Below are positions 1-7,047 of a DNA stretch of 64,000 nucleotides, piece by piece. The notes below the pieces were generated by a model, which was not told the origin of the DNA, made no database searches, and was given only the letters and a program-made list of their open reading frames with translations. The first letter of the stretch is position 1, and the number at the start of each line of letters is the position of its first letter. The DNA is from Caballeronia hypogeia (GTDB lineage Bacteria; Pseudomonadota; Gammaproteobacteria; Burkholderiales; Burkholderiaceae): positions 62,001 through 126,000 of the forward strand of contig NZ_FCOA02000001.1 of NCBI RefSeq assembly GCF_001544875.2, read 5' to 3'. Position numbers and translations under genes: made by a program.

Positions 1-18
1 CGCTTCGACGCTCGCCAT
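1..18 (-). CDS. Partial gene, 5' end only (six codons)
   Basis: On the minus strand an ATG at 16-18 is preceded, eight bases upstream, by a clear Shine-Dalgarno sequence (AAGGAG, plus-strand bases 27-32). Only the codons for Met-Ala-Ser-Val-Glu-Ala lie inside the window, so the product cannot be identified. The gene diverges from the tRNA gene, whose first base is only two bases beyond the Shine-Dalgarno, so its promoter or leader must overlap the tRNA on the opposite strand. The call rests on the ribosome binding site and the open start. Confidence 0.5.
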
Positions 19-34
19 AATCTCGTCTCCTTTC

Positions 35-111
<77 letters not shown>

Positions 112-119
112 GCTTCATC

Positions 120-154
120 AAAAAGCCGCTGTCTCTCAAGGACAGCGGCTTTTT
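120..154 (+). terminator. Intrinsic terminator of the tRNA-Met gene
   Basis: A perfect 9-bp stem, GCCGCTGTC (125-133) with GACAGCGGC (141-149), and a 7-base loop are flanked by an A-run (120-124) and a T-run (150-154). It lies nine bases after the tRNA CCA end. The flanking A and T runs could let it act in both directions. Confidence 0.9.
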
Positions 155-236
155 GCTTTGGGCCCGCGAATTGTCCTCACGAGGCAACGCCTCGCTCATG
201 CTTAAATAGCGCGTCCGCCTTCATCCGCATCGCAAC

Positions 237-1097
237 GTGCTCACCTTCGACCAACTCGCCGCGACCATTCGCGATCGCTTCCCCGACCTGAGCCCGCAAT
301 TCCAGGCTGGCGCTGCTTTCCTGCTCGACTATCCCGACGAAGTCGCCGTCCTCTCGATGCGCAAGGTCGCCGAACGCGCGAAGGTCCAGCCCGCCGCGAT
401 GGTGCGCCTGTCGCAGCAACTCGGCTTTCCCGGCTGGAACGAACTGCGCGAAATCTTCGTGAGCCGCGTACGCACGCGACCCGAACCGCTGACCACGCGC
501 GCGCGATCGCTCATCAAGGGTGGCTCGGACAATCACCTGAGCCGCGACCTCGCGCAAGCCCAGTCGCATAATCTCGACCTCACGCTCTCACAAAACGGCG
601 ACGGCATCGTCGAGGCGGCGAAGACGCTGAAGAAGGCGCCGCACGTGCACGTCGCGGGCTTTCGCTCGTGCTATCCCGTCGCGTTCAGCCTGCTCTACGG
701 CTATCGGCTGTTTCGCCCTTCCGTCAGCCTCGTCTCGGGCGAAGCCGGCACGCTCGAAATGCAACTGCGCGGCATCGAGAAGAAGCACGCGACGGTCGTC
801 GTCAGCTTTGCGCCGTATTCGATCGAGGCGGTGCGCGTCGCGCAGGCGGCCGTCGAGCGCGGCGCGAAGCTGATCGCACTCACCGACAGCGCCGTGTCGC
901 CCATCGCGCTCAACGCCGACCACACGCTGATCTTCTCGCACGATTCGCCGTCGTTCTTTCCGTCGCTCGTCGCGGCGTCGGCGCTGGCCGAAATGCTCGT
1001 CGCGCATCTGCTCGCGCTCGAAGGCCGCGACGCGATCGCCAACCTCGAGCAGGCCGAAGCCGCACTGCACTCGCAAGGCGCCTACGCCGCGAGCTGA
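237..1097 (+). CDS. MurR/RpiR-family transcriptional regulator
   Basis: This 286-residue protein has an N-terminal RpiR-type helix-turn-helix (about residues 1-80, including SMRKVAERAKVQPAAMVRLS) and a C-terminal SIS sugar-isomerase-like sensor domain (about 110-250, with VAGFRSCYPVA near its start). Such regulators sense phosphorylated sugars or related small metabolites and usually control neighbouring genes. The chosen start is a GTG, because the only nearby ATG upstream runs straight into a stop; no strong ribosome binding site is visible. The aminotransferase begins 100 bp downstream behind a palindromic intergenic region, so this protein is the natural candidate regulator of that gene and of the binding protein at 3119-4024. 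The effector is unknown. Confidence 0.85.
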   Translation: MLTFDQLAATIRDRFPDLSPQFQAGAAFLLDYPDEVAVLSMRKVAERAKVQPAAMVRLSQQLGFPGWNELREIFVSRVRTRPEPLTTRARSLIKGGSDNHLSRDLAQAQSHNLDLTLSQNGDGIVEAAKTLKKAPHVHVAGFRSCYPVAFSLLYGYRLFRPSVSLVSGEAGTLEMQLRGIEKKHATVVVSFAPYSIEAVRVAQAAVERGAKLIALTDSAVSPIALNADHTLIFSHDSPSFFPSLVAASALAEMLVAHLLALEGRDAIANLEQAEAALHSQGAYAAS

Positions 1098-1125
1098 ATC
1101 CGCTTCGTTGTCATGGATAGCCCAA

Positions 1126-1164
1126 TTGACAACAGATGTTGTCAAAGATGTAGAATGATACATC
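1126..1164 (+). promoter_or_regulatory. Palindromic operator candidates before the aminotransferase gene
   Basis: Two adjacent perfect inverted repeats fill the gap between the regulator and the aminotransferase: TTGACAACA-GA-TGTTGTCAA (1126-1145) and GATGTA-GAATGA-TACATC (1147-1164). The second contains AATGATACAT, which recurs beside the long palindrome upstream of the binding-protein gene (4044-4053). The neighbouring RpiR-type regulator is the likeliest ligand; this is inference from position and symmetry. Confidence 0.6.
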
Positions 1165-1197
1165 GCGTGTTGTTCACGCATTCCACAGGCAGCAATC

Positions 1198-2526
1198 ATG
1201 TCCACGGTCTTCCATCGCGCGCCGCGCGCCCAGCTCCCCGTCGCCGTGCGTGGCGACGGCATCGAAATCGTCGATTCGACCGGCAAGCGTTATATCGACG
1301 CGTGCGGCGGCGCGGCCGTCTCGTGCCTCGGCCACAGCCATCCGCGCGTGATCGAAGCAATTCAGCGGCAGGTTCAGCAATTGCCCTACGCGCACACGTC
1401 CTTCTTCACGACCGAGCCCGCCGAGGAACTCGCCGACCTGCTCGTCGAAGCCGCGCCGAAGAACCTCGGTCACGTCTATTTCGTTTCCGGCGGATCGGAG
1501 GCGATGGAAGCCGCGCTCAAGCTCGCGCGCCAGTACTTCGTCGAAAAGGGCGAGACCGCGCGGCGGCATTTCATCGCGCGGCGACAGAGCTATCACGGCA
1601 ACACGCTCGGCGCGCTCGCCATCGGCGGGAACGCGTGGCGTCGCGAGCCGTTCCTGCCGATCCTGATCGAAGCGCATCACGTGACGCCCTGCTTCGCGTA
1701 TCGCGAACAGCGCGCCGATGAAACCGAGGAAGCCTTTGCGCAACGTCTCGCCGACGAACTCGAAGCGAAGATTCTCGAACTTGGCGCGGAAACGGTCGCG
1801 GCGTTCGTCGCGGAAACGGTCGTCGGCGCGACGGCGGGCGCGGTGCCGCCGGTGCGCGAGTACTTCCGCAAGATTCGCGCGGTCTGCGACAAATACGGCG
1901 TGTTGCTGATCCTCGACGAAGTCATGTCCGGCATGGGCCGCACCGGCTATCTGTTCGCGTGCGACGAAGACGGCGTCGCGCCGGACATTCTCGCCATCGC
2001 GAAGGGACTCGGCGCAGGCTACCAGCCGATCGGCGCGACGCTCGTCAGCAACGAGATTTTCGATACGATCGTCGGCGGCTCCGGCTTTTTTCAGCACGGC
2101 CACACGTATATCGGTCATGCGACGGCGTGCGCGGCGGCGCTCGAAGTGCAGAAGGTCATCGCCGAAGACAAGCTGCTCGACAACGTCAAGGCGCGCGGCG
2201 AGCAACTGCGCGCGCTGCTACGCGAGCAGCATGCAAATCATCCGTTCATCGGCGACGTGCGCGGGCGCGGCCTCTTCACCGGCGTCGAGCTCGTGCAGGA
2301 TCGCGCCGGTAAAACGCCCTTCGATCCGAAGCTCAGGCTGCACGCGCTCATCAAGAGCGAGGCGATGAAGCGCGGCCTGATGGTGTATCCGATGGGCGGC
2401 ACCGTCGATGGCCGCATCGGCGATCACGTGCTCATCGCGCCGCCATTCATTACGACCAGCGCGCAAATCGAAACCATCGTCGAGCGCCTGTCCGATGCGA
2501 TCGATGCCGCCATCGGCCACCATTGA
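1198..2526 (+). CDS. Class III (omega-type) pyridoxal-phosphate aminotransferase
   Basis: This 442-residue protein is of the acetylornithine / 4-aminobutyrate / omega-amino-acid transaminase fold. The PLP-binding motifs are visible: LILDEVMSGMGRTG, then AIAKGLGAGYQPIGA, whose lysine is the expected Schiff-base residue (about residue 268). These enzymes move an amino group from an amine or amino acid to a keto acid in the cytoplasm. The gene ends 16 bp before the carboxymuconolactone-decarboxylase-like gene, so the two are probably cotranscribed. Together with the amino-acid-binding protein nearby it suggests a catabolic route for an amino compound. The substrate cannot be read from sequence. 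Confidence 0.9.
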   Translation: MSTVFHRAPRAQLPVAVRGDGIEIVDSTGKRYIDACGGAAVSCLGHSHPRVIEAIQRQVQQLPYAHTSFFTTEPAEELADLLVEAAPKNLGHVYFVSGGSEAMEAALKLARQYFVEKGETARRHFIARRQSYHGNTLGALAIGGNAWRREPFLPILIEAHHVTPCFAYREQRADETEEAFAQRLADELEAKILELGAETVAAFVAETVVGATAGAVPPVREYFRKIRAVCDKYGVLLILDEVMSGMGRTGYLFACDEDGVAPDILAIAKGLGAGYQPIGATLVSNEIFDTIVGGSGFFQHGHTYIGHATACAAALEVQKVIAEDKLLDNVKARGEQLRALLREQHANHPFIGDVRGRGLFTGVELVQDRAGKTPFDPKLRLHALIKSEAMKRGLMVYPMGGTVDGRIGDHVLIAPPFITTSAQIETIVERLSDAIDAAIGHH

Positions 2527-2542
2527 GGAACGCGAGCGCACC

Positions 2543-3097
2543 ATGAGCAAGAGACTTCCCGAATTCAGCGTCGAGAGCGCGTCCCACGAACAAAAAGCCG
2601 TGCTGCAGGACATCCTGAGCGGCCCGCGCGGCAATCTCAACGGTCCGTTCCTCGGCTGGATCTTCAGCCCGGAACTCGCGCAGAACGCACAGAAACTCGG
2701 CGCGTTCTGCCGCTACAAGACAGGCCTGCCGCTGCGGCTGTCGGAGCTCGCGATTCTCGTGACGGCGGCGCGCTGGCGCTCGCAGGCGGAATGGCACATT
2801 CATCATCCGATCGCGCTCGAAGCAGGTCTGCCCGCCGATCTCGCCGAAGCCCTGCGCACCGGTCAAACCCCGCATTTCGCGGATGCCGACGACAAGCTCA
2901 TCCACGACTTCGCAACCGAGCTCTACGAAACGAAACGCGTGAGCGATGCAACCTATGACGCCGCCGTCGCGCGCTTCGGCCATACGGTCGTGGTGAATCT
3001 CGTCGGCCTGCTGGGTTATTACGCGCTCGTCGCGATGACGCTCAACACCTTCGGCATGCGCGCCGAAGGGCAGACGGCGCTGCCCTTCGAGGAGTGA
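2543..3097 (+). CDS. Carboxymuconolactone decarboxylase-like (AhpD-fold) protein
   Basis: This 184-residue alpha-helical protein belongs to the carboxymuconolactone decarboxylase / AhpD superfamily: a central stretch with LRLSELAILVTAARWRSQAEW followed by HHPIALEAGLP is characteristic. It lacks the CxxC of AhpD peroxidases at the usual place, so a lactone decarboxylase-type or uncharacterised role is likelier than peroxide reduction. The ATG at 2543 fits the conserved N-terminus; an in-frame extension would overlap the aminotransferase gene. It lies 16 bp after the aminotransferase gene and is probably in the same operon. It converges on the binding-protein gene, with 21 bp between the stops. 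Confidence 0.8.
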   Translation: MSKRLPEFSVESASHEQKAVLQDILSGPRGNLNGPFLGWIFSPELAQNAQKLGAFCRYKTGLPLRLSELAILVTAARWRSQAEWHIHHPIALEAGLPADLAEALRTGQTPHFADADDKLIHDFATELYETKRVSDATYDAAVARFGHTVVVNLVGLLGYYALVAMTLNTFGMRAEGQTALPFEE

Positions 3098-3118
3098 CGC
3101 GAGGATGCGGAAGCGCTA

Positions 3119-4024
3119 TTACTCGAACGCCTTGTCGTTCGGCTCGGCGTAGAGCTTCTGCATCGTCTCGCTCATCGGGAAATCGAAGTTGATGTTCTTC
3201 GGCGGCACGGGTTTCATGAACCACTTGTCGTACATCGTCTTGATTTCGGGGCTCTTCATCACCTGGCTCATTGCGTCGTCGACGAGCTTTTTGAATTCGG
3301 GATCGTCCTTGCGCATCATGAAGCCGTACGCCTCCGACGACTGCGGCGTGCCGACCAGCACCCAGTCCGAAGGCTTCGCCGTCAGCGAGCGCGTGCCCGC
3401 GAGCAGCACGTCATCCATCATGTAGGCGACCGCGCGACCGGTCTCCAGCGTCGCGCGTCCTTCGCCGTAATCCTTCGCGCTGATGATGCTCATGTTCATC
3501 TTCTTCTCCTCGTTCATCTTGCGGAGAATGCGCTCGGACGTCGTGCCCTGATTCGTCACGACGGTCTTGCCGGCGAGATCCGGAAAGTCCTTGATGCCCG
3601 AATCTTTCTTCGTGAGCAGACGCGTGGTCGCGACGAAAAAGGTGTCCGAGAACGCGACCTGATTCTGTCGCGACGTCAGATTCGTCGTCACGCCGCATTC
3701 GAGGTCGACCGTGCCGTTCTGCACCAGCGAGATACGGTTCTGCGACGTCACCGGAATGAAGCGCACGCGCAAGTCCGGATGCTTCGTCTTTGCCTTCACG
3801 GCGTCGATCACCTTGTTGCACAGGTCCTGCGAAAAGCCGACGACTTCATTGTTCGCATCGACATACGAAAACGGCACTGAGGTCTCGCGATGCCCGATCG
3901 CGATCAGGTTGACGCTCTGGATCTTGGCGAGCGTCGTCTGGCCGTTCTGGGCGTAGCTCGCTCCCGAGACGAGCGACAGCGCAGCGAACGCGACAGACGA
4001 TGCGAACAGCGACGTGGATTTCAT
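3119..4024 (-). CDS. Amino-acid ABC transporter periplasmic binding protein (glutamate/aspartate type)
   Basis: This 301-residue protein has a Sec signal peptide (MKSTSLFASS, hydrophobic core, cleavage near ASYA-Q) and a family 3 solute-binding domain. Typical stretches are GHRETSVPFSYVD, GFSQDLCNKVIDAV, ECGVTTNLTSRQ and GRAVAYMMDD, closest in pattern to the GltI glutamate/aspartate receptors. The ATG at 4024 has GAGG upstream and gives a proper signal peptide; longer forms do not. No permease or ATPase gene lies beside it, so it must use a transporter encoded elsewhere or act as an orphan receptor. A 13-bp palindrome sits directly in front of it. Confidence 0.88.
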   Translation of the reverse strand: MKSTSLFASSVAFAALSLVSGASYAQNGQTTLAKIQSVNLIAIGHRETSVPFSYVDANNEVVGFSQDLCNKVIDAVKAKTKHPDLRVRFIPVTSQNRISLVQNGTVDLECGVTTNLTSRQNQVAFSDTFFVATTRLLTKKDSGIKDFPDLAGKTVVTNQGTTSERILRKMNEEKKMNMSIISAKDYGEGRATLETGRAVAYMMDDVLLAGTRSLTAKPSDWVLVGTPQSSEAYGFMMRKDDPEFKKLVDDAMSQVMKSPEIKTMYDKWFMKPVPPKNINFDFPMSETMQKLYAEPNDKAFE

Positions 4025-4047
4025 GGCGTCCTCTTTTGACTGGAATG

Positions 4048-4089
4048 ATACATATGTTGCCATCGACAAAATACGCGCAACATATGTAT
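4048..4089 (-). promoter_or_regulatory. Long perfect inverted repeat upstream of the binding-protein gene
   Basis: ATACATATGTTGC (4048-4060) and GCAACATATGTAT (4077-4089) form perfect 13-bp arms with a 16-bp spacer, 24 bases upstream of the start codon. Each arm itself contains the palindrome ACATATGT, so this could be two sites for one dimeric regulator. The preceding AATGATACAT (4044-4053) is shared with the site before the aminotransferase gene. It is a strong operator candidate. Confidence 0.7.
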
Positions 4090-4212
4090 TCACCCTAGCC
4101 CGATTCATGCGCCACGCGCCTGCGATTTTTGCTTACAAATGTCACAGCAATCGCGTCCACCGCGCGCGCCGGGCGGCGTTATAGCTGGCAGGCACCTACA
4201 GGAGTCGCTGCC

Positions 4213-4893
4213 ATGAACGCCGTTCCCGAGATTCAAACGAAGCCGTCCCGCATTCATCCGCTCGTCGCGGCAGCCGCCGTGTCGGTCATTCTCGCGTGCG
4301 GCACGGGCGTCGCGGCAATGACGGGTCTCTTGCCGTCGTCGAAGGCGACCGCCACGACGGTCACGGCGTCGCCGCTCGTCGATACGCAAACGGCGAAAGC
4401 GCAGCCCGTCGCGCAATCGACACAAGCCGTGACGCAGCCCGCGACGCAACAGCCTGCATCGTTGCCGCGCGCCGTGCGCGGCCATCATCCTATGCCGGCG
4501 CACCGGCCCGCGCCCGTGCAGGAAGATGCTTCCTACGCGCCGCCCGCCGCGTCCGCCTACGACCCCTATGCCGGCGAAGTCACCGCCGTGAACACCGTGC
4601 AGTCCGCTCAGCCGACGACCGGCATCGGCGCGATCGGCGGCGCGGTGGTGGGCGGGCTGGCCGGCACGCAGATCGGCCAGGGGCGCGGACGCACGGCCGC
4701 GACGATCATCGGCGCTATCGGCGGCGGGCTCGCGGGCAATCAGATCGAGCACGTCGTTCACAAGGCGACGACGTATCAGGTACAGGTCCGCATGAACGAC
4801 GGCAGCGTGCGCAATTTCAACTATGAAGGCGCGCCGGGTGTCGCGATCGGACAGAAGGTGCGCGTGGCGGGCGACACACTGACGCCCGCGTGA
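4213..4893 (+). CDS. Glycine-zipper (2TM, SlyB/Rick-17kDa-like) envelope protein
   Basis: This 226-residue protein has one N-terminal hydrophobic segment (about residues 18-40), a Pro/Ala/Thr/Gln-rich linker, then a glycine-zipper domain with GAIGGAVVGGLAGTQIGQG and a second GAIGGGLAGNQIE, and a short beta-rich C-terminus containing VQVRMNDGS. Such proteins are membrane-associated in the envelope and are often linked to stress; the molecular role is poorly defined. The N-terminus has no lipobox, so an inner-membrane anchor is more likely than a lipoprotein. The ATG at 4213 has AGGAG nine bases upstream. It is monocistronic as far as visible. Confidence 0.8.
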   Translation: MNAVPEIQTKPSRIHPLVAAAAVSVILACGTGVAAMTGLLPSSKATATTVTASPLVDTQTAKAQPVAQSTQAVTQPATQQPASLPRAVRGHHPMPAHRPAPVQEDASYAPPAASAYDPYAGEVTAVNTVQSAQPTTGIGAIGGAVVGGLAGTQIGQGRGRTAATIIGAIGGGLAGNQIEHVVHKATTYQVQVRMNDGSVRNFNYEGAPGVAIGQKVRVAGDTLTPA

Positions 4894-5032
4894 GTCACGC
4901 GGCGAGCGCTTTAAGACAACGCTAATTTTTCGGTGCGATGATGCCGTTCACGTTACAGGCATCCAGCGCATCACGCGTTGCGCCGCGGGGGAACGCCCCG
5001 GCCCACGCGAACCCTCTTTTGGGAGTACTGCC

Positions 5033-5524
5033 GTGAAGAAGAAATCGACGAACATGAAATCCGCCCGTCCCGCGATGTCGCCGCTGCTGCGCGCGCTCAC
5101 GTACAGCCGCGCGGCGCGCGAACCGATGATCGACGCGATGCTGCTGCAATGCTATGCCGCGCTCGACGCATTCCGGCGCGGGCACGGCTCGCAGCCGCTA
5201 TTCATGACGCTGTGCCGTCACATGCTGGTCGCTGAGGAATTGTGTCAGTTCGGCCACGCGACCGATTGCGAGAACGACATCACGCTCGCGCACGAAGCGC
5301 TGGTCGAACTCGATACGCGTCACTCGCCTGAAGGCGCGTGGTCGCTCGAGGAAACCGGCTACACGCGTCTTTGCACGGCGCTCGCCGTGTTCGCGGAGCA
5401 ACTGGAAGAAGCGACGCTCGAGCATATCGCGCAGGCGGAAGCGCGCATGGTCACGCAATCGATCGTCGCCGCGAACATGCGTTCGGGCGTCGGTCAGGCG
5501 CAGGCCGCGGTGTCGCAAAACTGA
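5033..5524 (+). CDS. Conserved-looking protein of unknown function
   Basis: This 163-residue, mostly helical, soluble protein is not one I recognise. It starts at a GTG preceded by GGGAG (about nine bases upstream); an internal ATG at 5054 is an alternative, giving MKSARPAMSP. The sequence has a helical body (AREPMIDAMLLQCYAALDAF, then MTLCRHMLVAEELC) and no signal peptide, membrane segment or catalytic signature. The protein-like composition and ordinary codon usage support a real gene. It is followed by the 248-base RNA-like region. Confidence 0.65.
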   Translation: MKKKSTNMKSARPAMSPLLRALTYSRAAREPMIDAMLLQCYAALDAFRRGHGSQPLFMTLCRHMLVAEELCQFGHATDCENDITLAHEALVELDTRHSPEGAWSLEETGYTRLCTALAVFAEQLEEATLEHIAQAEARMVTQSIVAANMRSGVGQAQAAVSQN

Positions 5525-5581
5525 TACATCGATCTCGGGCTTTCCCTCAATACGCTTATCAATCTGTGCAAGTGTTTGCGA

Positions 5582-5829
5582 GCGTACATTCAGAAGAATG
5601 TACGCCAGTAATACTTTGTTACAGCGTACGGGGGGATGTAGCCAAGCGCGCTGAGAGAGACCGAAAAACAGGATGGGCGGCACTCCGCCGAGTTGTGGGT
5701 AAAAGCCGGGCGCGGAAAAGAAAAACATAAGCGCACGCTTTTGCCAACAACGCGGCGAGTCGCAGGCGAAGGAAAGCCAGCGCTCCAATAACGAAGCTCA
5801 AAAGCCGGCATTCGCCGGCTTTTTCTTTT
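5582..5829 (+). ncRNA. Candidate structured RNA in a gene-free stretch
   Basis: No convincing protein gene lies between 5525 and 5920, but the plus strand is rich in helices. It has a perfect 10-bp hairpin (5582-5591 with 5596-5605), a GGCGG/CCGCC hairpin (5676-5680 with 5685-5689), a 14-bp helix with one mismatch and one wobble (5692-5705 with 5738-5751), and a clean intrinsic terminator at the end. GTACGC (5600-5605) can also pair with GCGTAC (5624-5629), excluding the first hairpin, as in a switch. The element may be an independent small RNA or a 3' untranslated region of the gene ending at 5524. Not TPP riboswitch, tmRNA, RNase P RNA or 4.5S RNA by motif. Confidence 0.5.
5800..5829 (+). 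terminator. Intrinsic terminator
   Basis: AGCCGGC (5803-5809) and GCCGGCT (5814-5820) form a perfect 7-bp stem with a 4-base loop, followed by TTTTCTTTT. It ends the structured RNA candidate. Confidence 0.85.
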
Positions 5830-5922
5830 GCGGTATTCAGTCATTGATCTGCACGAAAGCCTGAGGCGCGTGACATCGGCTGTGCGCGCGCTCGGGATGC
5901 CCGGGTTCATCGCGTCACGCTT

Positions 5923-6036
5923 ATGCGCGACGCCACCGCCGCCTTCTCCGATGAAGCGCTGCACGCGGCTCACGAGATCAACGCCCGCACCTGCGCGCAC
6001 GCGCTGCTGACGACGGAGGAACCGGTGGCGCGCTAA
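5923..6036 (+). CDS. Possible 37-residue small ORF
   Basis: An ATG at 5923 opens a short frame reading MRDATAAFSDEALHAAHEIN and ending TTEEPVAR before a TAA. Its composition (helical, acidic, few rare codons) is protein-like, but there is no ribosome binding site and no recognised family. It could be a small protein or the degraded tail of a lost gene. It lies just past the terminator at 5829 and converges on the zinc-ribbon gene. Confidence 0.22.
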   Translation: MRDATAAFSDEALHAAHEINARTCAHALLTTEEPVAR

Positions 6037-6060
6037 GCGGCGCTTAAAGCAATCAGCGGC

Positions 6061-6450
6061 TCAGCGGTAACCCGCGAACACCGTCCGCGCGCACTCGCCG
6101 CACCAGTCCCGCGATGCGGCCGCGGGGCGCGCGTCCCAGGTATGGTCCCAGGCGCACCTCCAGCGCAGCGGCGTGATGGCGTCCACATAGCCGTGCGACA
6201 GCAGCGCACCACCGCGTAGCCGAGCGAACTCGCGCAAGCGCCGGGTTTCCAGCTCGCGCCGCTCCACCGCGCAGTTCATGCAGCGCACGTTCTGCGCGAC
6301 ATCGAGCGTCTTGTCCCAGCTGTGGCCGCGGCCGCATTCCCAGCGGGCCATCGGCGCGCCGTCCGCTTCGTTCATGGCCTTGTCGCGATAGCGTGCGGCC
6401 TCTTCGATCAGAAGACGGCGCACGTTGCAGATCTCGGAATCGCTCATCAC
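6061..6450 (-). CDS. Small protein with two zinc-ribbon/treble-clef repeats
   Basis: This 129-residue cytoplasmic protein shows two similar units: WECGRGHSWDKTLDVAQNVRCMNC (about residues 37-60) and WRCAWDHTWDARPAAASRDWCGEC (about 97-120). Each has a W-x-C-x-x-x-H-x-W start and a C-x-x-C end. This resembles the probable zinc-ribbon repeat found near some nucleases, where each copy is WxCxxGHxW...CPxC. I infer zinc binding and possibly nucleic-acid or protein contact; no catalytic domain is present. The start is MM, with either methionine possible. It follows the OmlA-like gene by 10 bp on the same strand, probably in one transcript. Confidence 0.65.
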   Translation of the reverse strand: MMSDSEICNVRRLLIEEAARYRDKAMNEADGAPMARWECGRGHSWDKTLDVAQNVRCMNCAVERRELETRRLREFARLRGGALLSHGYVDAITPLRWRCAWDHTWDARPAAASRDWCGECARTVFAGYR

Positions 6451-6460
6451 CGTTCCTGAA

Positions 6461-7021
6461 TCAGCGCTGGCCGCCGCGGATCGCCTCGGAGCGTGAAGTG
6501 GTCACGACGGTGCCATCCGGTCCGAAATGTGCGTTGAACATCGCTTCCTGATTCACGCCGTCCTCGAGCCAGTGCCAGCTCCAGACGCGCTCCCGCTTCA
6601 GCCGGTATTCCGCGACTTCGGTCGGCTTGCCGAGGAGCCGGCGCACTTCGTCCATCGTCATGCCGGGCCGCACCTTCGCGAAGTTCGCGGCGGTCAGCAC
6701 CTGCGTGACCGAGACGAAGCGGCCGTTCGCGTCGAGATCGACCATGTAGGTATTCGTACCCGCCGGGCCGCGCGGATATTCGAGCCGCTTGCTGCCGTCG
6801 GTGAAAGTGCGCTCGGTCTCCGGCTCGCCCATCTGGTCACGAATCTGCGCCTCGGTCGTCACGCCCGGCTGCAGGTTCTTGAGCAGCAGATTGTCCGGCT
6901 TCACCGCATTGAAAAACGCCTTGAGCTTGTTCAACGCTTCCTCGCTCTGCTGCTGATCGCAGCCGGACAGCATCGGAGTCAACGACACCGCGATCAGCGC
7001 GGCGGACACGATCTTCTTCAC
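6461..7021 (-). CDS. SmpA/OmlA (BamE-like) outer-membrane lipoprotein
   Basis: This 186-residue protein has a lipoprotein signal peptide ending in the lipobox LSGC with acylated Cys21, then two BamE-type segments: LLKNLQPGVTTEAQIRDQMG and FAKVRPGMTMDEVRRLLGKP. Such lipoproteins sit at the inner face of the outer membrane; BamE itself stabilises the outer-membrane protein assembly complex. Here two SmpA/OmlA units appear in tandem, so it is a relative rather than canonical BamE. The start is a GTG at 7021 with GGGAG upstream. It follows the LysM/M23 gene by 26 bp, consistent with an envelope operon. Confidence 0.85.
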   Translation of the reverse strand: MKKIVSAALIAVSLTPMLSGCDQQQSEEALNKLKAFFNAVKPDNLLLKNLQPGVTTEAQIRDQMGEPETERTFTDGSKRLEYPRGPAGTNTYMVDLDANGRFVSVTQVLTAANFAKVRPGMTMDEVRRLLGKPTEVAEYRLKRERVWSWHWLEDGVNQEAMFNAHFGPDGTVVTTSRSEAIRGGQR

Positions 7022-7047
7022 CCCAGGCTCCCTTCGCGTGCGCCGGT

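Noticed and set aside
5640..5690. CGCTGAGAGAGACC resembles part of the TPP riboswitch (CTGAGA)
   Set aside because: The other obligatory TPP blocks (ACCCUUUGAACCUGAUC, GGAUAAUGCCAGC) are absent.
5590..6000. 136-codon minus-strand frame across the intergenic region
   Set aside because: It overlaps the terminator and the helices, has Cys/Arg/Ser-rich low-quality composition and no ribosome binding site. I treat its possible conservation as a by-product of a conserved RNA or repeat.
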